Part shown: positions 34,773 through 47,598 of the stretch, piece after piece | Numbering within the stretch: position 1 is the first letter of the stretch | Layout: each line of letters starts with the position of its first letter | Source: Clostridium punense | Lineage (GTDB): Bacteria; Bacillota; Clostridia; Clostridiales; Clostridiaceae | NCBI RefSeq assembly: GCF_017874425.1 | Contig: NZ_JAGGLL010000003.1 | Coordinates: forward strand, 1-64,000 | DNA: 64,000 nucleotides | Reading direction: 5' to 3' | Position numbers and translations under genes: made by a program | Notes under the pieces: generated by a model | The model's database searches: none | What the model saw: the letters and a program-made list of their open reading frames with translations, nothing else | Told to the model about the DNA's origin: nothing

Positions 34773-37511
34773 ATGGCTTTAACTCCTATGATGAGACAAT
34801 ATTTAGAGGTTAAAGATAAATGCAAGGATTGTATTTTATTTTTTAGGCTAGGGGATTTTTATGAGATGTTCTTTGAGGATGCGCAGGTGGCATCTAGAGA
34901 ATTAGAACTAACCTTAACAGGTAGAGATTGTGGTTTAGAAAATAAGGCTCCTATGTGTGGGGTGCCTTTTCATGCTGCGGAAAATTATATATCAAGATTA
35001 GTTTCCAAGGGATATAAGGTGGCTATTTGCGAACAAGTGGAGGATCCAGCTGTTGCAAAAGGTATTGTAAAAAGAGATATTATTAAAATTGTAACCCCAG
35101 GAACTTATACTGAAGGAAGTTTTTTGCAAGAGACAAAAAATAACTTTATCATGTCATTGTATATAACTGAGGATGAAAAAGTAGGAATTTGTTTTTGTGA
35201 TATTTCCACGGGTGAATTTTATTGCAGTGAAACAAACTATGAAGAAAGTATAATAATTGATGAGATTTGTAAGTTTGAACCTAAGGAGATTTTACTATCT
35301 GAGGATTTAAACAATAATATAATAAAAACAATTGAGGAGAGATTTTCAATTTCTCTTTCAAGATTTAGTAACGCAGCTTTTAGTAGTGATACTGAAAAAC
35401 TACAAGCTCAGTTTAAAAATTTTAATGAGATTACCTTAGGACAAGGAGTTTTAAAAGCTTGTAATGGCTTATTAGGTTATATTCTTGAAACACAAAAGAT
35501 TTCCTTAACCCACATAGATGAAATCGAATTATATAATATTTTTGATTATTTAACTATTGATATAAACTCAAAGAGAAACTTAGAAATAATAGAAAGTTTA
35601 AGGGATAAAACTAAAAAGGGAACCTTACTTTGGATTTTAGATAAGACTAATACATCTATGGGAGCAAGAAGACTTAAAAGTTGGGTAGAAAAACCTTTAG
35701 TTATAAAGGAAGAAATTCATCATAGACAAGAAGCTATTGAAGAGTTAGTAAATAATCTGCCTCTAATGGAGGATTTAAAAGAAGCTTTAAAACAAATTTA
35801 TGATATTGAGAGGCTTGTGGGGAAAATAAGCTCAAAGAATATTAATGCTAAAGAACTAGTAGCTTTAAAGCAATCCATAGGTAAAATACCTTCCGTTAAG
35901 GAACTTTTAGCAGCAGCTAATTCTAAATTACTTATAAATATTTATAATAATCTGGATGAACTTGAAGATATATATGAGCTATTAGATTCTTCCTTATTAG
36001 AAAACCCACCGCTTACAATAAAAGAAGGTAATATCATTAAGGATGGCTACCATAAGGAAGTAGATGAACTGAGAGTAGCTAAAACTAATGGTAAGCAATG
36101 GATAGCAGCTCTTGAAAATAGTGAAAGACTAGATACTGGAATTAAGTCTTTAAAGGTTAGCTATAATAAGGTCTTTGGATACTATATTGAAATCACTAAA
36201 GCTAATCTTTCATCCATTCCAGAAGGAAAATATATAAGAAAGCAAACCCTATCTAATGCAGAAAGATTTATAACTCCAGAACTTAAGGAAATGGAGGATA
36301 AAATTCTTGGCGCAGAAGATAAGCTAATGGCACTTGAATATGATTTGTTTGTAAATGTAAGAGATACCATTGAAGTTGAAAATCACAGAATGAAAAATAC
36401 AGCTAAATTAATATCCGAGCTTGATTGTCTTTATTCTTTAGCCTTAATATCTAAGGAAAATAACTATTGTAAACCTAATATAAATAATGAAGGAATAATC
36501 ACAATAGAAGGGGGAAGGCATCCTGTAGTTGAGAAAATGCTCCCTGTAAACACCTTTGTGGATAATGAAACGGAATTAGATACTAAGGACAATCAGCTTA
36601 TTTTAATTACAGGGCCAAACATGGCGGGTAAATCCACCTATATGAGACAGGTGGCATTGATAACAATTATGGCTCAGATTGGATCTTTCGTGCCTGCTAA
36701 AAGTGCCAATATCTCTATCTGTGATAAAATCTTTACTCGTATTGGAGCCTCTGACGATTTAGCAGGAGGGAAAAGTACCTTTATGGTAGAAATGTGGGAG
36801 GTTTCAAATATTTTAAAAAATGCCACCACAAGAAGCTTAGTGCTTTTAGATGAAGTTGGAAGAGGAACAAGTACCTATGATGGTCTTAGTATTGCTTGGT
36901 CTGTTATAGAATATATCTGTAAGACTTCTACAATAAGATGTAAAACCTTATTTGCTACTCACTATCACGAACTAACAAAGCTAGAGGGAGAAATTCCAGG
37001 AGTTAAAAACTACTCAATTGCTGTTAAAAAGATAGACAATAATATAATTTTCTTAAGAAAAATTATAAGAGGAGGAGCAGATGAGTCCTATGGTATTGAA
37101 GTTGGAAAACTAGCTGGACTACCAAGTGAAGTAATCAATAGAGCTAAGGAAATCCTACAAGTGCTGGAGGATAATAATAAAGAATGTTCAAGTCATAATA
37201 TAATTGATAATAAAAAAGCTTATAATGAACAACTTGTAGATGAGGATAAAAACTTAGAAGCTGATAGCTTTAAGGAACTTTCTAATAGAGCTTTATCTAA
37301 AAAGAAAAATAATAAAGAAGATAAATCCAATAATGAAGTTGCAACCGCTCTAATTAAAGAAGAAAAGTTAGGGCCCATTCAAATCGGCTTTGAGGATATT
37401 GCCACAAAGAATTTACTAGAAGAAATAAAAGCTGTTGATGTGTTAAATATGACACCAATGGAAGGTTTTAATAAATTATATGAATTAATTAATAAGGCTA
37501 AAAAAATTTAG
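34773..37511 (+). CDS. mutS: DNA mismatch repair protein MutS
   Basis: A 912-residue protein. Mismatch-reading motif with the Phe and Glu of F-x-E in [10 protein letters not shown] (about residue 27-36), a long lever/clamp region, and an ABC-type ATPase with Walker [11 protein letters not shown] near residue 614 and Walker [17 protein letters not shown]. It recognises mispairs and recruits MutL. About 60 residues of low-complexity charged sequence ([10 protein letters not shown] and similar) sit between the ATPase and the C-terminal dimerisation helices, making it slightly longer than usual. GGAGAG precedes the ATG. Confidence 0.97.
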   Translation: MALTPMMRQYLEVKDKCKDCILFFRLGDFYEMFFEDAQVASRELELTLTGRDCGLENKAPMCGVPFHAAENYISRLVSKGYKVAICEQVEDPAVAKGIVKRDIIKIVTPGTYTEGSFLQETKNNFIMSLYITEDEKVGICFCDISTGEFYCSETNYEESIIIDEICKFEPKEILLSEDLNNNIIKTIEERFSISLSRFSNAAFSSDTEKLQAQFKNFNEITLGQGVLKACNGLLGYILETQKISLTHIDEIELYNIFDYLTIDINSKRNLEIIESLRDKTKKGTLLWILDKTNTSMGARRLKSWVEKPLVIKEEIHHRQEAIEELVNNLPLMEDLKEALKQIYDIERLVGKISSKNINAKELVALKQSIGKIPSVKELLAAANSKLLINIYNNLDELEDIYELLDSSLLENPPLTIKEGNIIKDGYHKEVDELRVAKTNGKQWIAALENSERLDTGIKSLKVSYNKVFGYYIEITKANLSSIPEGKYIRKQTLSNAERFITPELKEMEDKILGAEDKLMALEYDLFVNVRDTIEVENHRMKNTAKLISELDCLYSLALISKENNYCKPNINNEGIITIEGGRHPVVEKMLPVNTFVDNETELDTKDNQLILITGPNMAGKSTYMRQVALITIMAQIGSFVPAKSANISICDKIFTRIGASDDLAGGKSTFMVEMWEVSNILKNATTRSLVLLDEVGRGTSTYDGLSIAWSVIEYICKTSTIRCKTLFATHYHELTKLEGEIPGVKNYSIAVKKIDNNIIFLRKIIRGGADESYGIEVGKLAGLPSEVINRAKEILQVLEDNNKECSSHNIIDNKKAYNEQLVDEDKNLEADSFKELSNRALSKKKNNKEDKSNNEVATALIKEEKLGPIQIGFEDIATKNLLEEIKAVDVLNMTPMEGFNKLYELINKAKKI

Positions 37512-37706
37512 ACTTATAATCTCTTTAATAAGATTTTTAAAGCTTAAAGTCTGTCCTTGTCATAGTCTTTAAGTGGTCACTGCTCAGAATAGGTGGGTTG
37601 CTTTAGAATAATAAATTTCATTTGATGAGTTCTAATATACTTCCAAATCTGATTTGCTAAATGAGCTTGTTAATTATTCAATTCTCTTAAAAAGGAAGGT
37701 GACTTT

Positions 37707-39581
37707 GTGAGACGTATTAATTTGCTATCACAGGATACTGCAAATAAAATTGCTGCTGGTGAGGTAGTAGAAAGAGCTAGTTCTGTAGTTAAAGAACTAG
37801 TAGAAAACAGTATTGATGCCAATGGGAAAAACATTATTATTGAAGTTGAGGATAGTGGAACTTCATTAATAAGAATAAGTGATGACGGAAATGGAATACA
37901 CCCTGAGGATATGGAGAAAGCCTTCATGCCCCATGGAACTAGTAAGATACATACCATTGATGAAATTTTTGCTATTAGTACTTTTGGATTTAGAGGGGAA
38001 GCACTAGCTAGTATTGCAGCGATTTCGAAGGTGAAGATGATATCTAGAGCTCCTGAGTTTGAATTTGGCAAGGAAATATATTTAGAGGGTGGAGAAATTA
38101 AGTATATAAAAGACGTGGGAGCCAATGTTGGTACCACCATTGAAATAAAAAACTTATTTTATAATGTGCCAGCAAGGCAAAAATTCTTAAAATCTCCACA
38201 AAGAGAGAATAGTATAATCAATGATTTAGTGCTTAGGTTGGCTCTTGGAAATCATACAGTGACCTTCAAGCTATATAGTAATGGGAAAGAAGTTTTTTCA
38301 AGTTTAGGAACTAATAACTCTAAGGATACTATTAGAGCAGTTTATGGTAAAGAAGTTTATAATAATGTAATTCCTTTTGAAAGTCATAGTGATATAATCT
38401 CAGTCCATGGATTTATTGGGAATAGAGAAATTAGTAGAGGAAGCAGGAATAGACAAAGCATTTTTGTAAATAAAAGGCTAATTAAAAGTAGCTTAATTAC
38501 TGCAGCAGTGGAAAATGCTTTTAAATCCTTTATTACGGTGAATAAATTTCCCTTTTTCCTTGTGTATATTGATATATTCCCAGATTATATTGACCCTAAT
38601 GTACACCCAACTAAAGCAGAAATAAAGTTTTTTGATGAAAAAGCTATATTTAAATTAGTATTTGATGGAGTACATAGTGCTTTAAGAGAAAGCTTAAGAA
38701 ATAGCTTTAACATTGAAGAAGATATTCAATGTGATTTTAAAGAAAGAGCTGAACAAATTACAACTGTAGAATTTCCAGTAGATTTTTCTTCAAGCAAGGA
38801 AGATAGTCTACCAAGCTTTAAGGACTTTGATCGGGATGACCTAAAAAAGAGCTTTGGAGAAGGACTTAAAACCTATGAATTGAAAAAAACTGATTTAGAA
38901 AAAAATAATACTGAGGTATTTGAAAAGCCAGATGAAAATGAAGATAAACCTGAAAAAAATCAAGTTTATTATGAAACTAAAGAACAGGTTAAAACTCCTA
39001 AGTTTCCAAGTATTAGGCTCATTGGACAGTTTAATAACACCTATATTCTTGGGGAATATATGAACGAACTCTACTTAATAGACCAACATGCAGCTCATGA
39101 AAAGATTTTATTTGAAAAATACAGAAAATCCATTATGAATCTTCAGGTTATTAGCCAAATATTACTTACTCCCTTAGTTTTAGATTTAAGCCATGAGGAT
39201 TTTCCTTATTATATAGAAAATCAAGAAGTGTTTGATTCTTGTGGCTTTGATATTGAAGTTTTTGGGGGAAACTCCATTGCTATAAGAGAAGTTCCAATGC
39301 TGCTTGGAAAACCTAATGTTAAAGATTTATTTTATGATATTATTGAAAATCTTAAAGCTCTAGGTAGTGGTAAAACTATAGATGTAAAATATGATAAAAT
39401 TGCTTCTCTTGCTTGCAAGGCAGCAGTTAAAGCTAATGATAGACTTTCTGATAAAGAGATGGAAGTTCTTATTGAAGATTTAAGATATATAGATGAACCT
39501 TTTACTTGTCCCCATGGAAGACCAACCATAATTAAAATTGGATTACAAGAGTTAGAAAAAAGGTTTAAAAGAATACAATAA
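37707..39581 (+). CDS. mutL: DNA mismatch repair endonuclease MutL
   Basis: A 624-residue protein. N-terminal GHKL ATPase (ELVENSIDA, SDDGNGI, HGTSKI, GFRGEAL), an acidic linker at about 350-430, and a C-terminal endonuclease domain with DQHAAHEKILFE (DQHAx2Ex4E), CKAAVKAND and CPHGRP. The intact metal motif shows it nicks DNA itself, as expected in organisms without MutH. GTG start with AAGGAAGGTGA. Probably co-transcribed with mutS and miaA. Confidence 0.97.
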   Translation: MRRINLLSQDTANKIAAGEVVERASSVVKELVENSIDANGKNIIIEVEDSGTSLIRISDDGNGIHPEDMEKAFMPHGTSKIHTIDEIFAISTFGFRGEALASIAAISKVKMISRAPEFEFGKEIYLEGGEIKYIKDVGANVGTTIEIKNLFYNVPARQKFLKSPQRENSIINDLVLRLALGNHTVTFKLYSNGKEVFSSLGTNNSKDTIRAVYGKEVYNNVIPFESHSDIISVHGFIGNREISRGSRNRQSIFVNKRLIKSSLITAAVENAFKSFITVNKFPFFLVYIDIFPDYIDPNVHPTKAEIKFFDEKAIFKLVFDGVHSALRESLRNSFNIEEDIQCDFKERAEQITTVEFPVDFSSSKEDSLPSFKDFDRDDLKKSFGEGLKTYELKKTDLEKNNTEVFEKPDENEDKPEKNQVYYETKEQVKTPKFPSIRLIGQFNNTYILGEYMNELYLIDQHAAHEKILFEKYRKSIMNLQVISQILLTPLVLDLSHEDFPYYIENQEVFDSCGFDIEVFGGNSIAIREVPMLLGKPNVKDLFYDIIENLKALGSGKTIDVKYDKIASLACKAAVKANDRLSDKEMEVLIEDLRYIDEPFTCPHGRPTIIKIGLQELEKRFKRIQ

Positions 39582-39600
39582 AGTAAGGTGAGAATTATTT

Positions 39601-40536
39601 ATGATAGATATTTTTATTTTAGCTGGGCCTACAGCCGTTGGAAAGACTAATATTTCTATTAGCTTAGCTAAAAAACTTCAAGGAGAGATTATATCTGCAG
39701 ATTCAATGCAAATATATAAAAAGATGGATATAGGCTCAGCAAAGATAAACGTGGAAGAAATGCAGGGCATACCTCATCATATGATAGATATAGTTGATCC
39801 TAAAGAAGACTTTAGTGTAGCAATGTTTCAGGAAAAGGCAGAGGAACTTATAAAAGATATAAAAGGCAGAGGTAATTTACCTATGATAGTAGGTGGAACA
39901 GGATTTTATATCAATTCTCTTATATACAACTATAACTTTGCCAACACAAACAGGGATGAGGCGTACAGACAGCACCTTGAAGCTCTTGCTGAAGAGAAGG
40001 GAAAGGATTTTGTACACAATCTTCTAAAAGAAGTGGATTTAGAAAGCTACAATAAATTATACCCTAATGATTTGAAAAGAGTAATAAGAGCTCTAGAGGT
40101 TTACAAGGTTACAGGAAAGTCTATATCTCAATTTGCTAAGGAAGAAGATGTTTTTAATATACCTTATAAAGTGCACTATTATGTTCTAAATATGAATAGA
40201 GATGAACTTTATGACAGAATAAATAAAAGAGTAGATATAATGATGGAAAAAGGTTTAATAGAAGAGGTTATAAGATTGCAAAAAGAAGGATATACTTCAG
40301 ATATGCAATCTATGAAGGGTATAGGTTATAAAGAAATATTATACTACTTAGAGGGCCAAATTTCTTTAGAAAGAGCTATAGAGATGATAAAACAATTTTC
40401 TAGAAATTATGCTAAAAGACAGCTAACTTGGTTTAGAAAAGATCCAAGGGTAAATTGGATTAATAAAGATGAATTTTCAAGTGATGAAGCTATAGCAGAA
40501 TATATATATAAGGATTTTATGAAAAATTCCAAATAA
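39601..40536 (+). CDS. miaA: tRNA dimethylallyltransferase MiaA
   Basis: A 311-residue enzyme that isopentenylates A37 of tRNAs reading UNN codons. P-loop [11 protein letters not shown] (residues 8-18), the substrate motif [25 protein letters not shown] and the C-terminal [14 protein letters not shown] are typical. It lies 19 bp after mutL and before hfq, the common Firmicute order. Confidence 0.97.
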   Translation: MIDIFILAGPTAVGKTNISISLAKKLQGEIISADSMQIYKKMDIGSAKINVEEMQGIPHHMIDIVDPKEDFSVAMFQEKAEELIKDIKGRGNLPMIVGGTGFYINSLIYNYNFANTNRDEAYRQHLEALAEEKGKDFVHNLLKEVDLESYNKLYPNDLKRVIRALEVYKVTGKSISQFAKEEDVFNIPYKVHYYVLNMNRDELYDRINKRVDIMMEKGLIEEVIRLQKEGYTSDMQSMKGIGYKEILYYLEGQISLERAIEMIKQFSRNYAKRQLTWFRKDPRVNWINKDEFSSDEAIAEYIYKDFMKNSK

Positions 40537-40604
40537 TTTCAAAATAAAAAGGATTTTTTCATCATCTATAGAATAATTTATTATAGTTTTGGAGGTGCGC
40601 GGGT

Positions 40605-40865
40605 ATGAGTAAATCTACAAATAATTTACAAGACATTTTCTTAAACGGTGCAAGAAAAAATAAAATTCCTGTTACAATTCATTTAACAAATGGCTTTCAA
40701 ATTAAAGGCACTGTATCGGGTTTCGATAGTTTTACAGTGGTTTTAAATGTGGCTTCAAATGGGGATTCAAGGCAGCAAATGCTTATTTATAAGCATGCGG
40801 TTTCAACTATTACTCCATTAAAACCAATATTGTTTAATAATCCTAGTGAGCAAACTGAAGAGTAA
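40605..40865 (+). CDS. hfq: RNA chaperone Hfq
   Basis: An 86-residue Sm-like protein forming a hexamer. Sm1 motif ([40 protein letters not shown]) and Sm2 motif YKHAVSTI are present. The 15-residue acidic C-terminal tail is short. GGAGGTGCG precedes the ATG; a hairpin terminator ends the mutS-mutL-miaA-hfq block. Confidence 0.97.
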   Translation: MSKSTNNLQDIFLNGARKNKIPVTIHLTNGFQIKGTVSGFDSFTVVLNVASNGDSRQQMLIYKHAVSTITPLKPILFNNPSEQTEE

Positions 40866-40872
40866 GTAAAAT

Positions 40873-40905
40873 AAAAAATACACCAGTAGGTGTATTTTTT
40901 ATTTT
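40873..40905 (+). terminator. Terminator of hfq
   Basis: Perfect 12-bp inverted repeat AAAAAATACACC / GGTGTATTTTTT with a four-base loop. Confidence 0.85.
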
Positions 40906-41115
40906 ACGAGAAATTCAACTTTTCCAACTGACATTACTGATAAAAGAGGATTGAAAAAGTTGACTTTAAATTATATGTAAGAAAATATAATGAAAGGTTC
41001 CTTCCTAGAAAGGATTTATCTAGTATATACTTTTGTTCTATAAATAACTTTAATTTGATTATTCCTTTGTAATATGATAGTATATTTAAGAAATTCTACA
41101 AAAGGAGTAAATATA

Positions 41116-42402
41116 ATGTTAAATATAACTAAAGAGTTTTTATTAAAACAATATAAAATAAATGATAATATTTTAAGTCTTTATGACCAAGCTATAGAGG
41201 ATGTTAAAAAGCAGTTTGAAGAGCTGGATACTATTAGAGAATATAATCAATTAAAAGTGTTAAATGCGCTTCAAGAAGAAAGAATTAGTGATATGCACTT
41301 TACTAATTCAAGTGGCTATGGATATGGAGATGTAGGAAGAGATGCCCTAGATAAGGTTTATGCAAGAATTTTTAATACTGAAAGTGCTTTAGTAAGACCA
41401 CATTTTGTAAATGGTACCCATGCTATTGGAGCTGCACTTTTTGGAAATTTAAGACCAAAGGACACTATGTTAAGCGTATGTGGAACCCCTTATGATACAC
41501 TTCACAATATTATTGGAATAAGCGGCAATGAAAACATTGGTTCACTTAAGGAGTACGGGATTAATTATAAGCAAATAGAACTAGACGAAAATAAAAAAGT
41601 AAATATTGAATTAATGAAGAAAATTTTACAAGAAGATGAAACTATTAAATTAGTACATATTCAAAGATCCACTGGTTATGGATGGAGAAATTCATTGTTA
41701 GTGGAGGACATAGAACCAATAATCAATGCTGTAAAAAACATAAATAAAGATATAATTTGTTTTGTGGACAACTGTTACGGAGAATTCATTGAAACTATAG
41801 AACCTACAGATGTAGGAGCAGACTTAATAGCTGGATCTCTCATTAAAAATATTGGAGGTGGAATAGCTCCAACAGGAGGGTATATTGCAGGTAAGGAAAA
41901 ATATGTAACTCAAGCTTCTTATAGATTAACAATACCAGGAATCGGTGGAGAATGTGGTTCTACCTTTGGTGTAATGAGATCTTTTTATCAAGGGTTGTTT
42001 TTTGCACCCCATGTATCTATTGAAGCAGTAAAAGGTGCTATTTTTTGTTCTAGAATAATGGAACTAGCTGGTTTTGAGGTATTGCCTAAGTATAATGAAA
42101 AAAGAAGTGACATTATTCAAGCAGTAAAATTCAATGATAAAGGCAAGTTAATAAAGTTCTGCAAGGGTATTCAAGCAGGTTCACCCGTTGATTCCTTTGT
42201 AGAATGTGAGCCATGGGATATGCCAGGGTATAATGACCAAGTTATCATGGCAGCAGGTGCTTTTATTCAAGGGTCATCTATAGAACTATCTGCAGATGCG
42301 CCGATAAGAGAGCCGTATATTGCATACCTTCAAGGTGGTCTAACTTTTGACCATGCAAAAATAGGAATATTAATTTCCTTATCTAAAATAATGAATAGCT
42401 AA
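41116..42402 (+). CDS. Methionine gamma-lyase family protein ('aluminium resistance protein')
   Basis: A 428-residue PLP enzyme of the Cys/Met metabolism fold. It matches the family repeatedly found next to miaA and hfq in Firmicutes: DMHFTNSSGYGYGDVGRD, VRPHFVNGTHAIGAALF, FVDNCYGEF and the PLP lysine in GSLIKNIGGGIAPTGG. The aluminium-resistance label is historic; the reaction is not established. Start at the ATG at 41116 with AAAGGAG; the ATG at 41074 has no ribosome site. A shared hairpin separates it from the convergent lexA. Confidence 0.85.
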   Translation: MLNITKEFLLKQYKINDNILSLYDQAIEDVKKQFEELDTIREYNQLKVLNALQEERISDMHFTNSSGYGYGDVGRDALDKVYARIFNTESALVRPHFVNGTHAIGAALFGNLRPKDTMLSVCGTPYDTLHNIIGISGNENIGSLKEYGINYKQIELDENKKVNIELMKKILQEDETIKLVHIQRSTGYGWRNSLLVEDIEPIINAVKNINKDIICFVDNCYGEFIETIEPTDVGADLIAGSLIKNIGGGIAPTGGYIAGKEKYVTQASYRLTIPGIGGECGSTFGVMRSFYQGLFFAPHVSIEAVKGAIFCSRIMELAGFEVLPKYNEKRSDIIQAVKFNDKGKLIKFCKGIQAGSPVDSFVECEPWDMPGYNDQVIMAAGAFIQGSSIELSADAPIREPYIAYLQGGLTFDHAKIGILISLSKIMNS

Positions 42403-42417
42403 ATAATGGTAAAAAAT

Positions 42418-42440
42418 AAGAAGCTAGTTACTAGCTTCTT
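42418..42440. terminator. Bidirectional terminator between the PLP enzyme gene and lexA
   Basis: Perfect 10-bp inverted repeat AAGAAGCTAG / CTAGCTTCTT, flanked by A-rich and T-rich sequence, touching the lexA stop codon. Confidence 0.75.
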
Positions 42441-43047
42441 AATATTTTCTGTATAACCCAGCAAGTTTGCCAAGGATTTTGCAATCCTTTACTAGGATTG
42501 GAGTCATAGATGAGTTTTCAGGTTGTAATCTTATGTAGCCATCTTCTTTAAAAAATCTTTTTATTGTTGCTTCATTTTCAATTAGTGCTACTACTATATC
42601 ACCATTGGATGCAGTTGAGGTTTTTTCAATAATTGCTAAGTCACCATCGAAGATACCTGCCTCAATCATACTTTCACCAGAAACTTTTAACATGTAAAGT
42701 TCAGCATTGCTTTTAACAAAGTTAAGAGGTAAGGTAAAAAAGTCTTCAATAGATTCTTGAGCAAGTATTGGCTCACCAGCAGTAATTTTGCCTACAATAG
42801 GGATATCTACCATTTCCTTTTTTATTGGAGATTCCATTAATAGCTCAATTGCTCTTGGTTTAGTAGGGTCTCTTCGAATAAGTCCCTTTTTTTCCAATCT
42901 GGAAAGATGGCCATGAACTGTAGAAGTTGAACTTAAGTTTACAGCTTGACAAATTTCCCTTACAGAAGGTGGATACCCCTTAAGAGCAACTTGTTGCTTA
43001 ATATACTCATATATTTCGCTTTGTTTGTTACTTTTTATTTCAATCAT
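42439..43047 (-). CDS. lexA: SOS repressor LexA
   Basis: A 202-residue repressor. Winged helix-turn-helix at residues 1-65 ([25 protein letters not shown]). The cleavage site Ala-Gly is in GKITAGEP, the catalytic serine in [10 protein letters not shown], and the lysine in NEATIKRFF. RecA filaments trigger self-cleavage and derepress repair genes. Start at the ATG at 43047 with GAGAGGTG, not five codons upstream. Its own promoter has a LexA-type box, so it is autoregulated. Confidence 0.97.
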   Translation of the reverse strand: MIEIKSNKQSEIYEYIKQQVALKGYPPSVREICQAVNLSSTSTVHGHLSRLEKKGLIRRDPTKPRAIELLMESPIKKEMVDIPIVGKITAGEPILAQESIEDFFTLPLNFVKSNAELYMLKVSGESMIEAGIFDGDLAIIEKTSTASNGDIVVALIENEATIKRFFKEDGYIRLQPENSSMTPILVKDCKILGKLAGLYRKY

Positions 43048-43070
43048 GAAAACACCTCTCATTCAAATAA

Positions 43071-43099
43071 ATTATATCATAATATATTACCAATATCAA
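43071..43099 (-). promoter_or_regulatory. lexA promoter
   Basis: On the minus strand: TTGATA (43094-43099), 17-base spacer, TATAAT (43071-43076). Confidence 0.85.
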
Positions 43100-43109
43100 A
43101 CTAACGTTC
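43098..43109 (-). promoter_or_regulatory. LexA binding site (SOS box)
   Basis: GAAC-GTTA-GTTT on the minus strand, fitting the Gram-positive GAACN4GTTY box. It overlaps the first bases of the lexA -35, so bound LexA would block polymerase. Confidence 0.8.
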
Positions 43110-43355
43110 TATAAAATAAATTATAGACAATATTTTCAAGTTGATACCTATTTTAGTGGCTTTAGGATGAAATTTTCTTTTTTATCTCCTAAAAGCCATA
43201 AGGGAGCTAAGTTGTATATTAATGTCTAAGTTAATTTTGATTTACATTATCTATAATAAAAAAATGTTAACTTGTAAATAATTCTGTTATAATAGATTTT
43301 TATGCAATAATACTCCTGTACAATATACTTAAATAATAAATATGGAGATGATTAA

Positions 43356-44843
43356 ATGAACAAGTTCTTAGACTTGAATATAAATGATGAAATAGTAAAA
43401 GCTCTGGACAAACAATGGATTAAAAATCCAACTAAAATACAAAACTCTGCCATTCCAAAGATACTAGAAGGTCTAGACGTAATAGGAGAGTCGGAAACAG
43501 GAAGTGGAAAAACTTTAGCATACTTAATCCCTTTAATACAGTCTGTAGACTTTGAGAAGAGAGAAAATCAATTTATTGTTTTAACTCCTACTCATGAACT
43601 TGCCCTTCAAGTAAATAAAGTTATAGAAACTATAAAGGAAAATTCAGCACTAAATTTATCTTCAGCTGTAATAATAGGAAATGTAAATATAAAAAGACAA
43701 GTTGAAAAGCTTAAAGAAAAGCCACAATTTGTAATCGGCTCTCCAGGAAGAATTTTAGAACTAATAAAGTTGAAAAAAATATCTGCTCATACTGTAAAAA
43801 CTATTGTTATAGATGAGTGCGATAGACTATTAGACGAAAATAATTACGATACAATAAAATCCGTTGTTAAGACTACCCTAAAACAACGACAACTACTTAT
43901 GTTCTCTGCCACCGTTACTGAAGAGGTAATAGAAAAGGGTAAGGAATTAATGAGAGAACCTATAATTATAAAAGAAAAAACAGAATCAACTGTGAATGAA
44001 AATATCCAACATTTTTATATGGTTTGTGATAGAAGAGATAAGGTTTTACTATTAAGAAAACTTATGGCTGGATTAAAACCTAAAAAAGCTATTGCTTTTA
44101 TTAATAAAACAGATGAAATAGAGATTTTGTCTTCAAAGCTAAAGTTTCATGGTTTAAAAGCAGATGGAATTCATGGTTCTTTTGTTAAGAATGAGAGAAA
44201 AAAGGTTATGGAGGATTTTAAAAGTGGAAAAATTAATCTACTAGTGGCATCAGACATAGCAGCAAGAGGATTAGATATTGAAGGTATTACCCACGTGTTT
44301 AACATAGACATACCAGAAGATCCAAGAGATTACTTACATAGAAGTGGAAGAACAGGGAGAGTAAATAAAAAGGGTGTAGCTATATCAATAGTTACGGAAA
44401 GAGAAATTCATATAATTAAAGGAATCGAAAACAAGTTTTCTATAAACATTAATTATGTAGAATTATATTATGGAAAGTTAATGCAAGGTGAGTATACACC
44501 AAATAGTAATCCTGTAGTTAAAATCAATAAGAATAAGGATAAGGAACCCACATTTAAAGAGAACTATAAGTCTGATAAGAAGAATTATAGAAAACCAGGA
44601 GCTAAAGAAATAGAAGGTACAACAGAACATAAGTATGTAAAAAATAAAACAGATAAAAATAAGGATTCAAATAATAATGACAGCAAAATATATGAGGGAC
44701 GCAAAGTGAACTTTAATAGTTCTTCTTCAAGTAAAAGCAGTACACCAAAATCTACTAGTAATGCATTTAATAAGGAGGAGCGCAAATCTCACTCAGACTT
44801 TAAAAAGGTTAATGGACCGAAAAAAAACACACATAAGAAATAA
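43356..44843 (+). CDS. DEAD-box RNA helicase (DECD variant) with disordered basic tail
   Basis: A 495-residue ATP-dependent RNA helicase. Q motif region KNPTKIQNSAIP, Walker A ESETGSGKT (about residues 46-54), DECD in place of DEAD (VIDECDRLLDE), SAT and HRSGRTGR motifs in order. The last 110 residues are Lys/Asn/Ser-rich low complexity, probably a flexible RNA-binding tail as in cold-shock helicases. Role likely in ribosome assembly or mRNA turnover. GGAGATG precedes the ATG. Confidence 0.9.
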   Translation: MNKFLDLNINDEIVKALDKQWIKNPTKIQNSAIPKILEGLDVIGESETGSGKTLAYLIPLIQSVDFEKRENQFIVLTPTHELALQVNKVIETIKENSALNLSSAVIIGNVNIKRQVEKLKEKPQFVIGSPGRILELIKLKKISAHTVKTIVIDECDRLLDENNYDTIKSVVKTTLKQRQLLMFSATVTEEVIEKGKELMREPIIIKEKTESTVNENIQHFYMVCDRRDKVLLLRKLMAGLKPKKAIAFINKTDEIEILSSKLKFHGLKADGIHGSFVKNERKKVMEDFKSGKINLLVASDIAARGLDIEGITHVFNIDIPEDPRDYLHRSGRTGRVNKKGVAISIVTEREIHIIKGIENKFSININYVELYYGKLMQGEYTPNSNPVVKINKNKDKEPTFKENYKSDKKNYRKPGAKEIEGTTEHKYVKNKTDKNKDSNNNDSKIYEGRKVNFNSSSSSKSSTPKSTSNAFNKEERKSHSDFKKVNGPKKNTHKK

Positions 44844-47019
<2,176 letters not shown>

Positions 47020-47021
47020 TA

Positions 47022-47050
47022 TTGACAATATATTCCTAGGAGTTTATAAT
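47022..47050 (+). promoter_or_regulatory. Consensus promoter of the argS leader
   Basis: TTGACA, 17-base spacer, TATAAT, a perfect sigma-A promoter starting two bases after the ABC-F stop codon. Confidence 0.9.
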
Positions 47051-47084
47051 ACATTTTATAAATAAAACCTAATAATGTATAAAA

Positions 47085-47370
47085 ATTCAATGAAGAGGAC
47101 AGTACTTTTCAGAAGTCTTAAAGCGAGCAAGGGGAGAGTGAAAGCCTTGTAGGAATATGAAAAGCCATTGTGGTAACACAAAGGTATTATAAGTTTTCTG
47201 TTTAAAACTTATAAAGGAAGAGAACCTCGGAGAAGCTACCTGAAAGAGTAACACTTTGCTTGTATAGGGTAAGTCGCAGCAATGCGTTATAGTTTTGAGT
47301 GGACTTAGTTAAGTCAACAAGAGTGGTACCGCGGATACACCCGTCTCTATTTTTAGAGACGGGTTTTTTT
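47085..47370 (+). promoter_or_regulatory. T-box riboswitch, arginine specifier (AGA), upstream of argS
   Basis: Contains the stem I hallmarks GAGGACAGTA, GCGAGC and GTGAAAGCC, and an AGA codon (47221-47223) six bases before GAG in the specifier loop. The antiterminator core GAGTGGTACCGCGG is at 47321-47334, and the terminator CCCGTCTCT / AGAGACGGG with a seven-T tail is at 47339-47370. Uncharged tRNA-Arg should promote read-through into argS. The gap from 47371 to 47598 shows nothing further. Confidence 0.95.
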
Positions 47371-47598
47371 ATGTTATAAATTATTTAAAAGAGCATTCGA
47401 ATGCATGCTTTTGCTTTTATATTAAATAATGAACAAGTTCATTTTGTGGAGTTACTTAGTAAGTAGATTTAGTATTTATAAGTAAAATTTGTTACACTAA
47501 AACAGCTTCTCTAGGCTGAAAGCTTCAAGGCTTGCGACAGTCCAATTAATGAATAAAATAGAGAGATTAATAAATTTAAATGGAAGGGAGACAGTTTC

